Part shown: piece by piece, positions 47,374 through 56,653 of the stretch | How positions within the stretch are numbered: the first letter of the stretch is position 1 | Layout of the letters: each line of letters opens with the position of its first letter | NCBI GenBank assembly: GCA_004293675.1 | Contig: READ01000034.1 | Location: 1-62,791, forward strand | Direction of reading: 5' to 3' | Length of the DNA: 62,791 nucleotides | Source of the DNA: Betaproteobacteria bacterium | GTDB lineage: Bacteria > Pseudomonadota > Gammaproteobacteria > Burkholderiales > Casimicrobiaceae | Made by a program: the position numbers and the translations under genes | The notes under the pieces: model-generated | What the model was told of the DNA's origin: nothing | Databases searched by the model: none | Seen by the model: the letters and a program-made list of their open reading frames with translations, nothing else

Positions 47374-48105
47374 TTATCGGGTTGGTGTCGTGCGGCGCAG
47401 CGGTCGAAATGTTTCTGTGTCGTCGTAGCAACGGGGATCTTCGTTTTCAACGAACCAGCCGGGAATTCCAAGAAGCGGCAGCGGGGTGCGCCGTTCATCA
47501 GCAGATAGCAAGGTGTTTTGCTCGATACGTGCGGTGAGATAGTCGTCGATGGCCGCGAGCGGTGTTGTCGTCGCCAATGGCAACCAGAGCGCTTTCACCG
47601 TCAAGCCACGATGCGGCGTCTTGACCAGTTGCTCCATCGCGCCGTGGCCAAAAATGATGGGTTTAGCGTCGCGTAAGAACTCAGCTCGATGTTCGATGAA
47701 GAGCGTTTTCCATTGATGCTGCTCGTTCATCATGCGCAGATCGTCTCGCTCGCACAGCACGATCAATCCCGCTTCGTCGAACAGTGTGAGCACGTCGCGA
47801 CGACGCGGGCGCGTTTTTCCATCGAGCGTTTCGCCCAACGCAACGTGAGTGCGGCTAATCGCAAATTTTGTCCTGGGAAATGCTCGCCAGACCAGCGCGT
47901 TCATCGCGTCATGCAGATTGTCGGGGCGAACGATGATTTCACCGTACTCGACAACTCTGCGCTCAAATTCGACGGCGGAGAGCGCGCGCGCCGGCGGCTC
48001 GATGAAACGAAGGGTTTTGGTTTGCTCGCCGAACACGAAGCTCAACGGTGCAGTGCTTGCTTCCTGCGAACCGAAGCTTGCGAATGCGGGATGGGTCAGA
48101 AGCAC
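47374..48105 (-). CDS. DUF3025 family protein
   Basis: A 243-aa protein of unknown function. The conserved parts are YGEIIVRPDNLHDAMNALVWRAFPRTKFAISRTH (residues about 54-87), RDVLTLFDEAGLIV and the C-terminal PLPLLGIPGWFVENEDPRCYDDTETFRPLR, matching DUF3025 of beta- and gammaproteobacteria. No signal peptide or membrane segment. It is 36 bp upstream of queA on the same strand. Confidence 0.85.
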   Translation of the reverse strand: MLLTHPAFASFGSQEASTAPLSFVFGEQTKTLRFIEPPARALSAVEFERRVVEYGEIIVRPDNLHDAMNALVWRAFPRTKFAISRTHVALGETLDGKTRPRRRDVLTLFDEAGLIVLCERDDLRMMNEQHQWKTLFIEHRAEFLRDAKPIIFGHGAMEQLVKTPHRGLTVKALWLPLATTTPLAAIDDYLTARIEQNTLLSADERRTPLPLLGIPGWFVENEDPRCYDDTETFRPLRRTTPTR

Positions 48106-48138
48106 GGTTTGAAAATGACGTGTGGAGTCAGGAATTTA

Positions 48139-48292
48139 AGACGCAGATTTCGCAGATTTAACGCAGATGCGCGCAGACTACTTTTTTGGTTGAGTATCCG
48201 ATTCAATGCGGCCTTTGAGCTATCGCGATGCTGCGCGCCCGATTGCCTAATCTGCGTTCATCTGCGTTGAATCCGCGCAATCTGCGTCAAAG
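48139..48292. repeat. TCTGCG-periodic inverted element, complete copy
   Basis: The left arm (acgcagatttcgcagattta..., 48140-48178) and right arm (aatctgcgttcatctgcgtt..., 48250-48291) are inverted and can pair around a core of about 70 bp that shares no obvious sequence with the copy at 42502. It lies between the zinc-ribbon and DUF3025 genes. Confidence 0.75.
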
Positions 48293-48325
48293 ACTTCGTA
48301 GCGCTTGAGCACGAGCCCGACGATA

Positions 48326-49489
48326 CTACCGCTTTCCACCCGCACTGAAAATGACTAGTGCAACGATGATGAACGCAAGTACCGCCAAGGAAATCTTGAT
48401 CCAGCTCTTAGGATATTCACCATCGATTTTTCCAGTGACGGCATTGATGATGACTTGAAAATCCTTGGCGCCGTAGGTGTAGCTCATCAACCACACGGGG
48501 GCTAGGATGTGCTTAAACGTCTGTCGTGAAAAATTGGCTTCGACTTGCAAGTTGCGCTGCGTGTCGCCGGGCACTTGGTTCGAGCACAAAGTGCGTGTCT
48601 CACCCGTCATTCGTTCGCGTGATAGTTTGGCGGCACCAATCAAGTCAATTTGATAGCGCTCAACCGTCCAACCCGACACGTACGCTGGGTCATAGGCTTT
48701 GAGCGCCTTGCTTCCGGGGTCAGTCGTTGGAAACGGCTCGACCGATCGCAGCAGCGTGGGATGAATGCCTTTGGAGCCGCACACCAGCGTGTCGTCAAAG
48801 AAATGATTGATTGATCCGGATGCGTACTCCCAGCGAGTGCGTTGAACTTGTCGCGTTCGCGGTTCGCCGTTGTCGTAATACTGCTCCGTTACATAGTAGT
48901 GGTAGCCGGCTTCAGCTTGCCAGCGCGCATCAACCATTGCGTCAAACGTCCAGTACGGCAGGTAAACGCCTTTGGCGGTGTCGGTCAGCGCACGGCTTTT
49001 GAGCTTATTGGGTGCCCACCACAATTTACCGTACCAACTGCGAATCAAATCGCGCGCTTGCGGTTCGCTCACTTGAAACGGCAGCACACCTTCGGGGCGG
49101 ATCACGTCATCGGTTTCGTCGTAATTGACGATGTTGGACGCACCACAAAACTCGCAGGATTTGGCTTGCTTGGTGGCATCAAACACACTAATCGCTTGGC
49201 AGTGCTGACACTTAATCATCCGAGCGGTCCGCGCCCAACCGCGCGACTCGCCCTTGATGTTTTGCAGTGCGCTGGCTAGATCGTGCTCGACCACGTCGCC
49301 GGATTGAATGCCGGCCGGTGTTTCCTTTTCAAGCGGTAGCGGCGATTCGGTGCCGCAAAACGCGCAGAGCAGCTTTTGTTTCGCTGGATTCCATACCGCT
49401 TCGCCACCACAGGCCACGCACGAATACTTGCTTCGTGCGGCCTTTTCAGGGGCTGTGGCGGCGCTGTGGGTGGCGGTAGGTGTGTTCAT
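48326..49489 (-). CDS. Zinc-ribbon protein with C-terminal membrane segment
   Basis: A 387-aa protein. Two zinc ribbons open it (YSCVACGG...LLCAFCGTE, residues 22-45, and IKCQHCQAISVF...SCEFCGASN, about 92-120). Then comes a domain of about 230 residues with aromatic motifs (RDLIRSWYGKLWWAPNKLK, GVYLPYWTFDAMVDARW, LAPVWLMSYTYGAKDFQVIINAVTGKI), and a single C-terminal TM helix (ISLAVLAFIIVALVIFSAG). Such proteins often sit beside SPFH genes, as here (312 bp downstream of it on the same strand). Function unknown. Confidence 0.8.
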   Translation of the reverse strand: MNTPTATHSAATAPEKAARSKYSCVACGGEAVWNPAKQKLLCAFCGTESPLPLEKETPAGIQSGDVVEHDLASALQNIKGESRGWARTARMIKCQHCQAISVFDATKQAKSCEFCGASNIVNYDETDDVIRPEGVLPFQVSEPQARDLIRSWYGKLWWAPNKLKSRALTDTAKGVYLPYWTFDAMVDARWQAEAGYHYYVTEQYYDNGEPRTRQVQRTRWEYASGSINHFFDDTLVCGSKGIHPTLLRSVEPFPTTDPGSKALKAYDPAYVSGWTVERYQIDLIGAAKLSRERMTGETRTLCSNQVPGDTQRNLQVEANFSRQTFKHILAPVWLMSYTYGAKDFQVIINAVTGKIDGEYPKSWIKISLAVLAFIIVALVIFSAGGKR

Positions 49490-49540
49490 CAGTCGGCAAG
49501 GGACAAATGTCTGAAATGAGTCGCTGCTTTATTCTTTAAC

Positions 49541-49776
49541 GCCTTATGAATACAGGCATACATTAAATAAAAGACGCTATTCAAAAAACAAAATAAGGCG
49601 GTTTCCAGCACGAAGTGCGACACCATCGTTGGGAGCTGCTTTATTGCCATATTGAAGGATGGTTCGCGAATTTGGGCGCGTCAAGGGCAAGCGTCACGCA
49701 ATAAATCCGTGGGTTTGCTTGTCGCACTTCGTACTGGAAAGTGCGTAAATGCTCTATACGCCATATTTTATTTGGC
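49541..49776. repeat. Paired-dyad element, copy E, split by an inverted-repeat insert
   Basis: Dyads GCC-TTATGAATACA-GGC (49541-49557) and GCC-ATATTTTATTT-GGC (49760-49776) match the 'first' and 'second' dyads of intact copies but are 219 bp apart instead of 67. The extra 152 bp include a segment with 20-bp inverted ends (listed separately). This 312-bp gap contains no gene. Confidence 0.65.
49602..49740. mobile_element. Structured insert with 20-bp inverted ends (MITE-like)
   Basis: tttccagcacgaagtgcgac (49602-49621) and gtcgcacttcgtactggaaa (49721-49740) are inverted with one mismatch. A nested inverted pair, tttattgc (49640-49647) and gcaataaa (49698-49705), and an inner cgcg...cgcg suggest a long stem-loop. 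It has no coding capacity. It could be a MITE or a gene for a structured RNA. Confidence 0.55.
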
Positions 49777-49801
49777 GTGTAGAGATAAAGTTGGTTTCGG
49801 C

Positions 49802-50911
49802 TTACCCTTTTAAGAACGTATCGACCGCGTCGCGGGTTACGCGCCACTGCGTGCCGATCTTGCGGCCTTTCAAATTGCCCGCATCGAGCTCGGTGAGCAC
49901 GTCAGCTTCGGTCACGCCGAGCGCCTGAGCGACTTGCGCCGGATTCATCAGCTCGATCATTGGTGCCGCGCTGGCGACGGGAGCGACCGCCGCAGCCGCC
50001 GCAGCCGCCGGTGCAGCCATTGCGCCAGGCACCATGCCCTTGGGGGCGTTCGGGTTGACGCCGACCGCGCCTTGATTGGCCATTTGCTGACCCACACCCA
50101 TGGCGACAGCAAACTCCGCGCCGAATCCCATGGTGCCCGCCTTGCCCTCGGCCACGGCGTTAGCCATGTTGTACTTGATGTAGTCACCCATGTCGCCGAT
50201 GGTCGTCATCGCGCCGCGCTTGTCGATCGCTTGCTCAACTTCCGGTGGCAAGGACACGTTTTCAATGTTGAACGAGGTGATCTCAATGCCGTACTTGCTT
50301 GTGGTGAGCGGATTGATGGCGGGCAGCAGCGCCTCGCCAATTTCGGTATAGCGCGATGCCACGTCGAGCGCGGGCACTTTAGCCGCGGCGATCGCTTCGG
50401 TGAACACCGTGACGATCTTCGAGCGCATCACGTCGGCAAATTCATCCAGACGGAAATGGTTGTCGGTGCCCGCGACTTCCTTGAGAAACAGCGAGGGATT
50501 CACAATTTTGAAATCGTATTGACCGAACGCGCGCATCCGCACCACGCCGAAATCTGCGTCACGCATCATGATCGGGTTCGCAGTGCCCCACTTATTGCCC
50601 GCAAACACGCGGGTCGTGACGTAGTAAACATCCGCCTTAAACGGCGATTCGAAACCGTATTTCCAACCAAGAATCGTTGACAACACCGGAATGTTTTCGG
50701 TCGTGAGCGTGTGCTTTCCGGGGCCGAGCGCATCGGCGTATTTGCCCAAATAAACGAACTGCGCAACCTGACTTTCGCGAACGATCAGCTGCGCGTTGTT
50801 CTTGATCTCTTTATCTTGATCGGGCCAACGATACGACAGCGTATCGCGCGAATCATCTTGCCATTCGATGATTTCGATCAGTTGCTTTTTGATGAAGTCC
50901 ATGAGGGCCAT
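49802..50911 (-). CDS. SPFH-domain protein with C-terminal excisionase-like HTH
   Basis: A 369-aa protein. The SPFH/virion-core-like domain covers about 20-290 (SQVAQFVYLGKYADALGPGKHTL, IMMRDADFGVVRMRAFGQYDFKI, YGIEITSFNIENVSLPPEVEQAIDKRG). A Gly/Ala/Pro-rich linker follows, then a compact helix-turn-helix of the excisionase type at 318-369 (MNPAQVAQALGVTEADVLTELDAGNLKGRKIGTQWRVT). SPFH proteins scaffold membrane microdomains; the HTH tail is unusual and may be a protein- or DNA-binding module. No N-terminal TM. Neighbour of the zinc-ribbon membrane protein. Confidence 0.85.
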   Translation of the reverse strand: MALMDFIKKQLIEIIEWQDDSRDTLSYRWPDQDKEIKNNAQLIVRESQVAQFVYLGKYADALGPGKHTLTTENIPVLSTILGWKYGFESPFKADVYYVTTRVFAGNKWGTANPIMMRDADFGVVRMRAFGQYDFKIVNPSLFLKEVAGTDNHFRLDEFADVMRSKIVTVFTEAIAAAKVPALDVASRYTEIGEALLPAINPLTTSKYGIEITSFNIENVSLPPEVEQAIDKRGAMTTIGDMGDYIKYNMANAVAEGKAGTMGFGAEFAVAMGVGQQMANQGAVGVNPNAPKGMVPGAMAAPAAAAAAAVAPVASAAPMIELMNPAQVAQALGVTEADVLTELDAGNLKGRKIGTQWRVTRDAVDTFLKG

Positions 50912-50968
50912 GTTTGTTTCTCCCGGTGGTCGTTAAGGACGAAAGACGAAGGACGAGTGACGAAATTG

Positions 50969-51763
50969 TTACTTGACGGCGGCGACTTTGGCCTGCACAG
51001 CGTTAAGCGTTGCTTCTAAGCGATCTTTGGGCAGTGCGCCTGCGACCATGCGGCCGTCGGCCAAGAAAAACGAAGGCGTGGCTTTCACGCCAAGCTTTTG
51101 TCCGAGCGCTTTTGTGGCATCCACCGGATTGGCGCAGGTCGTGTTGCTATCAGCGACGAGCTTGCCGCTGAGCGCCATGTCCTGCCAAGCTTTTAGACGA
51201 TCCTTGGCACACCAAATGAGCTTTTGTTTGCGCGTTGCATCCGGGTGCAACGAATCGATGGGGAACATGAAGTTATAGACCGTGACGTTATCCATGTCTT
51301 GAATCGTGCGCTCGAGGCGCGTACAAAACGGGCAATCCACGTCGGTAAACACATACATCACGCGCTCGCCTTTGCCGCGAACAAATTTAATCGCGTCGCC
51401 CAGCGGCAATTGCTTCACATCAATGGCCGTGAGCTCAGCGGTGCGCGCTTCGGTCAAATTGGTCATCGTGCCCGCTTCGATCAAATTACCCACCACAAAG
51501 TGGCTGATCTTGGCATCAAAGTAAATCATGTCGTCACCAATCATGGCTTCGAACATGTTCGGAAAAACGCTCGCACGCAAGCCCTTAATCGGCGCACCTT
51601 GAAAGCGAACTTCGAGTGCTTTGCGAACCTCGGCGAGTTGGGATTCCGTGGCGGGGGCACTCACGGCCACGGCAGGGGCGTTGGCCGCAGCAGCGGGCTG
51701 CACCTGCGCGTTACACGCAACGAGCAAACTGGCGGCAAACAGCGCGGCAACAATTTTTTTCAT
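50969..51763 (-). CDS. DsbC-like disulfide isomerase, probable lipoprotein
   Basis: Periplasmic thiol-disulfide isomerase of the DsbC/DsbG family, 264 aa from ATG 51763. The signal ends in LLVAC, a lipobox at about Cys17, so it is probably membrane-anchored rather than soluble. After an Ala-rich linker comes the dimerisation domain (VRKALEVRFQGAPIKGLRASVFPNMFEAMIGD) and the thioredoxin fold with active site CPFC (FTDVDCPFCTRLER) and cis-Pro in KATPSFFLADGR. Canonical DsbC has CGYC. Confidence 0.87.
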   Translation of the reverse strand: MKKIVAALFAASLLVACNAQVQPAAAANAPAVAVSAPATESQLAEVRKALEVRFQGAPIKGLRASVFPNMFEAMIGDDMIYFDAKISHFVVGNLIEAGTMTNLTEARTAELTAIDVKQLPLGDAIKFVRGKGERVMYVFTDVDCPFCTRLERTIQDMDNVTVYNFMFPIDSLHPDATRKQKLIWCAKDRLKAWQDMALSGKLVADSNTTCANPVDATKALGQKLGVKATPSFFLADGRMVAGALPKDRLEATLNAVQAKVAAVK

Positions 51764-51809
51764 GAACTGGGTTTCCTTTGCGCGATGCGCGTGGCGATTA
51801 GAACGTGAG

Positions 51810-53015
51810 CTAGGCCGCAGCGGAAGACAGCAAGCGACGAAATGCGGGTAAACGACCCAAAACCTGCATTCCCGTGTCGGCAAATGGTTTCAGGGTGGGC
51901 CACTGCCCTAGATTGTAGAGTCGAGCGAGCAGGTCGGTGGTGAGCGCCAGACCGAGGGTCGGCGCGTAGCGTTGACGACGGTATTTACCCGTGAGGAGCG
52001 CGCTGCCGAGATCAATCTGCTGCTTGTGGCCCGCAGCCATAACGTCGTGCAGGGTCTGCGCATCGCCAAAGCCCAAATTCACGCCTTGACCGGCTAACGG
52101 ATGCACTGCATGTGCGGCGTCGCCCACCACGATGACCCGATCCGCGACAGGGTCGGGCATTCGTTTCAAGGCGAGCGGAAAGGCGACCGCGCTCTGCAGT
52201 ACGGCACTCATCTGAACGCTGCCGTCCGTCGCGGCGGACACCGCCTCGCACAACGCCTCTGCGCTCATTGCCAGCAATTCGGCGCCGCGCGATTCGCTCA
52301 CCGACCACACCATCGAAACAGCGGGCGCGCCATTGACATCGGGCAGCGGCAGCAACGCGAGGATCGTGTCATCGGGCAAAAACCATTGCCTGGCGTCACC
52401 GCGATGCGGCGTGTCGATTTGAAAATGTGCGACCACCCCGCGCCGCTCGTAGCTGCGCTCAGTGAACGCAATCTCCAGCGAACTGGCGAGCGCCGATTCA
52501 CGTCCATCCGCAACGACCAATAGCTTCGCTCTCAGCAACGACGAATCGGCAAGCTCGACCGTACGCGATTCGCCCGTGCAATCAGCGCCAATACACTCGC
52601 CGGGAATGCGCAGTACGCCTTGCGCTTGCGCCGCTTGAGCGATTCGCGCCGTCAGCGCTTCATGCTCGATGACCGCGCCAATGGCCTCTGTTCGGCGGTC
52701 AGCTGCGCCCAGCGTCAGCGCGGGTGTTGCACATGCGGCCGTGTGAACAACAATCTGTTCAATCGTCGCGGTGCGCGAGCGATCGAGCGAAACATTCCAG
52801 CCACCCAGCTGCGCGATTGATCGTTGCGAAACGGCGTAAACGCGGCGCGACAGGGGGGCGTCCACCGATACGGGACCAACAACACCGCCCTGCTCGCGAT
52901 CAACGATGGCAACACGCGGCGCGCTGTTTTTAGATCCGAGCGCTCGCGCGCAAGCAAGCGCACACGCCCAACCCACCGGGCCGCCGCCCGCCACGAGCAC
53001 GTCAAACTGCTTCAT
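51810..53015 (-). CDS. UbiH/UbiF/VisC-family FAD-dependent hydroxylase
   Basis: A 401-aa flavoprotein monooxygenase of ubiquinone-ring hydroxylation. The N-terminal dinucleotide motif is VLVAGGGPVGWACALACAR, the middle has LLVVADGRESALASSL, and the C-terminal FAD motif VVGDAAHAVHPLAGQGVNLGFGDA is the UbiH-family signature. Several Ubi hydroxylases share this pattern, so position specificity cannot be given. It is followed by the DsbC-like gene (46 bp), the order ubiH-dsbC being known in this lineage. Confidence 0.88.
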   Translation of the reverse strand: MKQFDVLVAGGGPVGWACALACARALGSKNSAPRVAIVDREQGGVVGPVSVDAPLSRRVYAVSQRSIAQLGGWNVSLDRSRTATIEQIVVHTAACATPALTLGAADRRTEAIGAVIEHEALTARIAQAAQAQGVLRIPGECIGADCTGESRTVELADSSLLRAKLLVVADGRESALASSLEIAFTERSYERRGVVAHFQIDTPHRGDARQWFLPDDTILALLPLPDVNGAPAVSMVWSVSESRGAELLAMSAEALCEAVSAATDGSVQMSAVLQSAVAFPLALKRMPDPVADRVIVVGDAAHAVHPLAGQGVNLGFGDAQTLHDVMAAGHKQQIDLGSALLTGKYRRQRYAPTLGLALTTDLLARLYNLGQWPTLKPFADTGMQVLGRLPAFRRLLSSAAA

Positions 53016-53042
53016 TGGGCACCGAGCGAACGACGGACGAAC

Positions 53043-53606
53043 CTACCAGCTAAGCTCTTCGATGACATGATTCTGGTTGGTGTAGATACAAATTTCACCG
53101 GCGACCTTGAGCGATTCCGAAACAATGTCTCGGGCGCTCAGCGTCGAGTGCTGCGTCAGCGCGCGGGCCGCCGCTTGTGCAAAACCGCCGCCGGAACCAA
53201 TGGCAACAATACCGTGCTCCGGTTCGAGCACATCGCCGTTGCCGGTCAAAATGAGCGAACAGGTTGAATCAGCCACGGCAAGCATCGCTTCGAGCCGGCG
53301 CAACATACGATCTTGACGCCAGTCCTTAGCAAGCTCCACCGCCGCTCGCGTTAAATTGCCTTGATGCTTTTCAAGCTTACCTTCGAACCGCTCGAACAGC
53401 GTAAACGCATCGGCCGTAGCCCCAGCAAAACCCGCCAGAATTCGGTCGTGATGCAGACGGCGAATTTTTCGCGCCGTAGACTTCACCACCATATTGCCCA
53501 GGGTGACCTGCCCATCCCCACCCAGCGCCACGCTATTGCCTCGGCGCACAGAAACAATCGTGGTGCCGTGGTATTCGAGTGGTGCGTTGGCGGATTGAGC
53601 AGTCAT
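53043..53606 (-). CDS. hslV: ATP-dependent protease peptidase subunit HslV
   Basis: Proteasome-like threonine peptidase, 187 aa from ATG 53606. The mature enzyme starts at the Thr of [24 protein letters not shown]33-type lysine is in [12 protein letters not shown], and [17 protein letters not shown] and the C-terminal [12 protein letters not shown] are family motifs. The N-terminal propeptide (about 14 residues) is longer than usual. Its partner hslU normally follows directly, but here a UbiH-type gene follows and hslU is absent from the window. Confidence 0.95.
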   Translation of the reverse strand: MTAQSANAPLEYHGTTIVSVRRGNSVALGGDGQVTLGNMVVKSTARKIRRLHHDRILAGFAGATADAFTLFERFEGKLEKHQGNLTRAAVELAKDWRQDRMLRRLEAMLAVADSTCSLILTGNGDVLEPEHGIVAIGSGGGFAQAAARALTQHSTLSARDIVSESLKVAGEICIYTNQNHVIEELSW

Positions 53607-53683
53607 AGCGGACGGGCGTGGGGCGAAAAACACAAAAAAAGAGGCAAGCGTCGGCACGATGCGACGCCCATCAACGCTCGCGA

Positions 53684-54889
53684 TTAGCGCGCTTTGGCAA
53701 ACAGCGACAAGGGGGCGCCGGTGAGCATTAAAAGCGCTTGCACGATGGGGGATGCGCGAACGACTCGTACATCGATGGCTTGTGCCATTAAGCGGTTAAA
53801 GGCGTTGGCAATCGCACCGCCGCACACGAAATCCACCCGCTGCACGCCGCTCATATCAACCACCACGGGGTTGGTCGTGACTGCATCGATGGCGATCGAT
53901 TTCAGGCACAAATCGGCGGGCCCTTTGAGTTCGCCCGCCCAACGAATCGCCTCGTTGCCTGCGCTTTCACCGGGTTGGGTGTCGGCTTTAGCTGCGTCGA
54001 CGACGACGGAGCGTTGTTGGGCCGACAGCGGCTCCCACGATGGCGGTGACACCTCGAACGTGACCGCAAAATCCACCGCCCGATCCTCGAATTTTTCCAT
54101 CGAGCCCGCCCATTGCAGCAGCTCCATGACTAAGTACCACTGGCCTTTGTGTGATCGCTCGCCGGGCTTCAGGACGCTGCCCAATCGATGAATCGCGCCG
54201 TCGAGTCCGCGAAAGGAAATAAAGACCCCCTTTCGACGAAACGCAGCGAGCGCACCGGCCAAAAGCAGTCCGCAAACATCCGACACCGTATCGAGATCGC
54301 TAATTTCAACGTCCAAGCGCTGAGTGGGCGGCGTTTTTTGCTTTGACGATTCGGTGAGCGCGGCTAGCACCGGCGTGTTGGGATCGGTCAGCGCTCCCCG
54401 CAGCAGCGAACGTGCTCGACCAGGGCTGGGCGCACCGGGCTTCGTGGGGGCCACACCGACATTGGCCAGCTCGTCCCAAGCAGGGGCCGAGCGCTCAAAC
54501 TGAACCACAAACTTGAGCGCCAAATCATCAAACAGCGTGCGGTCCCCGCTGCGGGCCAGTAGATCAAACAAACACATCCAAACGAGCGGCTTACTGCGCT
54601 CCTCGGTGTCGAGGGCGTGCGAGAGCGCCGCAGTGGCCGCTGACGGGTTGCCGTGTGCAAACATGAGCGCGGCGTTTTCGAGTGACGGCCCAAGGCTGCC
54701 CGGTTCATCCAAAACGATCGATTGCGCTGAGGGCGGCAAGCCGTGTCCACCATGCAAATCGGTGAGCGTGTGCACATCCGCCGATCGCTGTTCACGATCA
54801 CTGCGAGCGTCCGCGCTCTGCACCGCGGGCACTACTTGCGCCGGTGCTGATTTGCTCCGAGAAACCTTCGGAAAGATAGTAAATCCCAT
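53684..54889 (-). CDS. STAS-domain protein
   Basis: A 401-aa soluble protein. The C-terminal about 100 residues form a STAS fold ([64 protein letters not shown]). Earlier come two similar modules, each ending in [15 protein letters not shown] and [15 protein letters not shown], which look like a duplicated unit. The N-terminus is disordered and charged. STAS proteins of this kind regulate partners by protein contact; the partner is unknown. It lies upstream of hslV on the same strand. Confidence 0.75.
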   Translation of the reverse strand: MGFTIFPKVSRSKSAPAQVVPAVQSADARSDREQRSADVHTLTDLHGGHGLPPSAQSIVLDEPGSLGPSLENAALMFAHGNPSAATAALSHALDTEERSKPLVWMCLFDLLARSGDRTLFDDLALKFVVQFERSAPAWDELANVGVAPTKPGAPSPGRARSLLRGALTDPNTPVLAALTESSKQKTPPTQRLDVEISDLDTVSDVCGLLLAGALAAFRRKGVFISFRGLDGAIHRLGSVLKPGERSHKGQWYLVMELLQWAGSMEKFEDRAVDFAVTFEVSPPSWEPLSAQQRSVVVDAAKADTQPGESAGNEAIRWAGELKGPADLCLKSIAIDAVTTNPVVVDMSGVQRVDFVCGGAIANAFNRLMAQAIDVRVVRASPIVQALLMLTGAPLSLFAKAR

Positions 54890-54944
54890 AGACAGACGTT
54901 ACCCGGAATTCAGAAATGCCGCAAGCGGAAACTCACCGACTCGA

Positions 54945-55478
54945 CTACTCAATTCGTACCGCGTCAACGAGCCGGTAGTAGAGCCCGGCCGGGTCGTCGC
55001 TCAGCACTTGTAGCGTGCCGCTCAATGAAACGGCCTCAAAGCCATAGCGAACATTGGTTTTGGCGCGAATTTCAATCATCGCGTCGGGCCCCGCGGGCAA
55101 ACAAAACGAACAATGCGGCGGCGCGGCTACCAGCAGAAACCGCTTCTGTTTGTCGCCAATGTCGAGGGGAATCATGAAGCCTTCCACCTTGACCGGCTTG
55201 GTGTTGAGCGCGTTGACCTCGGCTGCAAAACTCGGTCGCAATTTGCCGCTTTGTTTGGTCAATTCAACGCGCGCCAAAACGCGCCACGGCGTAAATCCGG
55301 CTTTTTCCTTGAGAAACTGCGACGGAGCCAATAGCTGCCCCGGTGCCGCAATGGCGCCGCTGGGCGCAACAGGCGTGATGGCGCTTGCTCCGAGCGACAG
55401 ACACAGCAGGGCGAGCAGTAACCCGAGACAGCCGCCGCTGGGGCGATGACGGACGTTGAGACACAGGCTGAGATTCAT
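54945..55478 (-). CDS. DUF3299 exported protein
   Basis: A 177-aa secreted protein from ATG 55478. The signal peptide (CLGLLLALLCLSLGASA) precedes a DUF3299 domain with VNALNTKPVKVEGFMIPLDIGDKQKRFLLVAAPPHCSFCLPAGPDAMIEI, whose C-x-x-C is the likely metal or redox site. DUF3299 proteins commonly sit with an FtsX-type permease and ATPase, as in the zrg zinc-uptake cluster of Vibrio, so a role in metal handling is possible but inferred. It is 5 bp after the permease gene. Confidence 0.82.
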   Translation of the reverse strand: MNLSLCLNVRHRPSGGCLGLLLALLCLSLGASAITPVAPSGAIAAPGQLLAPSQFLKEKAGFTPWRVLARVELTKQSGKLRPSFAAEVNALNTKPVKVEGFMIPLDIGDKQKRFLLVAAPPHCSFCLPAGPDAMIEIRAKTNVRYGFEAVSLSGTLQVLSDDPAGLYYRLVDAVRIE

Positions 55479-55483
55479 AGAAT

Positions 55484-56653
55484 TTAACTTTTGGACAAGA
55501 GCGCTGCAATGTCGAGCCGCAGCGTTCGGACGATTACCGGAATAGTCGAGAGTATCGCTAAAGCCAATGCCGCGAGCGTGACCCACAGCGCCAGTTGCGC
55601 CAGATAGCCGCCATTGACCACAACACCTGGCAACGCGTAGCGCTCGAGCCACCACGCACCAGCAGCGATCAACAGCAACGCGACCAACGCCGCCAACAGC
55701 ACGCTGGCCAGCGCCTGCCCGAGCAGTAGCCACCACAATTGAGCTCGTTTGACGCCCATCGCGCGCAAAAGTGCCAAATCCGTTTGACGATGCTCCAGAG
55801 CCTGCGACAGTGCGCCCAGGAGCGCCAATGCCGTGGCTACGGTGAGCGCGGCGGCAAAAGACTTGATGATGACGGCAATCCAGTCGAAGTTGGCCAGAAG
55901 CCGCGCTGATTCCGTAGCGGGCGAAGTAGCCTGCATCGGGGTTTCGGCGTTAATGAAGCGCGGCAGGCTCGCCATCGCCGCCAATCCACGAAGTCGCAGC
56001 AATGCAAAGGTCACCTCAGCGGGCGCGTTGGCATCAGTGTGCTCGGCATGCACGACCCAAACGCTTGCCAGCGGCGTCACCACGAGATTGTCGATCACGC
56101 GTCCGGTGGGCGCCAAGATTGCCGTGACGACAAACGCGTGATCGCCGTGCGCGTCTCCCGAATCCGCAAATCCGTGAGTACCAAAAAACTGATCACCAAT
56201 TCGCAGCTTTAATTTGCGCGCGGCTGCGGCTCCGATGGCCGCTTCAAGCGGCGCATTGGGCAGAACGCCTTGCTCAGGCTTGGCGTTGTAGAGCGCGTAA
56301 AACGGATCGGGCGCACCAACGATTCTGGCGCCACCGACCGAATCTCCAAGCGAGATGGGAATGGCCTGTGCAACCATCGGATGTTTGGCGAGCGTTTCAA
56401 CATCGGCCAAACGAATGTTGCCGTTCGGGACATCGAGGTGATAGACCGCCGCGAGCGTGTTTTGCAGAGCCGAGCCCTTCGCCCCAACGACCAAATCGAT
56501 GCCCTCGGCCTGCCGTGCACCATGTGTCTCAAGCGTGTGCTGAAGTCCCAACACGGCCAGTATTGATGCCATGCCGAGCGCGCAAAGTAATACGGCGAGC
56601 AAAAATTGCAATGGCTGATCGCGAACGTTTGCCCAGATGAGTTTTGAAATCAT
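55484..56653 (-). CDS. ABC transporter permease, FtsX/MacB-like
   Basis: A 389-aa membrane protein with four TM helices in the FtsX arrangement: one at 12-32 (LLAVLLCALGMASILAVLGL), a long periplasmic domain (about 40-255), then three C-terminal helices with RQTDLALLRAMGVKRAQLWWLLLGQA, the coupling region. It overlaps the ATPase gene by 4 bp. It belongs to the lipoprotein-release/efflux type ABC systems that act mechanically on periplasmic substrates. Confidence 0.87.
   Translation of the reverse strand: MISKLIWANVRDQPLQFLLAVLLCALGMASILAVLGLQHTLETHGARQAEGIDLVVGAKGSALQNTLAAVYHLDVPNGNIRLADVETLAKHPMVAQAIPISLGDSVGGARIVGAPDPFYALYNAKPEQGVLPNAPLEAAIGAAAARKLKLRIGDQFFGTHGFADSGDAHGDHAFVVTAILAPTGRVIDNLVVTPLASVWVVHAEHTDANAPAEVTFALLRLRGLAAMASLPRFINAETPMQATSPATESARLLANFDWIAVIIKSFAAALTVATALALLGALSQALEHRQTDLALLRAMGVKRAQLWWLLLGQALASVLLAALVALLLIAAGAWWLERYALPGVVVNGGYLAQLALWVTLAALALAILSTIPVIVRTLRLDIAALLSKS

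Noticed and set aside
49640-49656. Possible extra GCC-N11-TGG dyad inside the insert in copy E
   Set aside because: Only one half matches well and it has no partner at 67 bp.
51810-53015. Candidate for the missing kynurenine 3-monooxygenase
   Set aside because: The sequence carries the UbiH-family GDAAHAVHPLAGQGVNLG signature and lies 30 kb away beside a DsbC-like gene.
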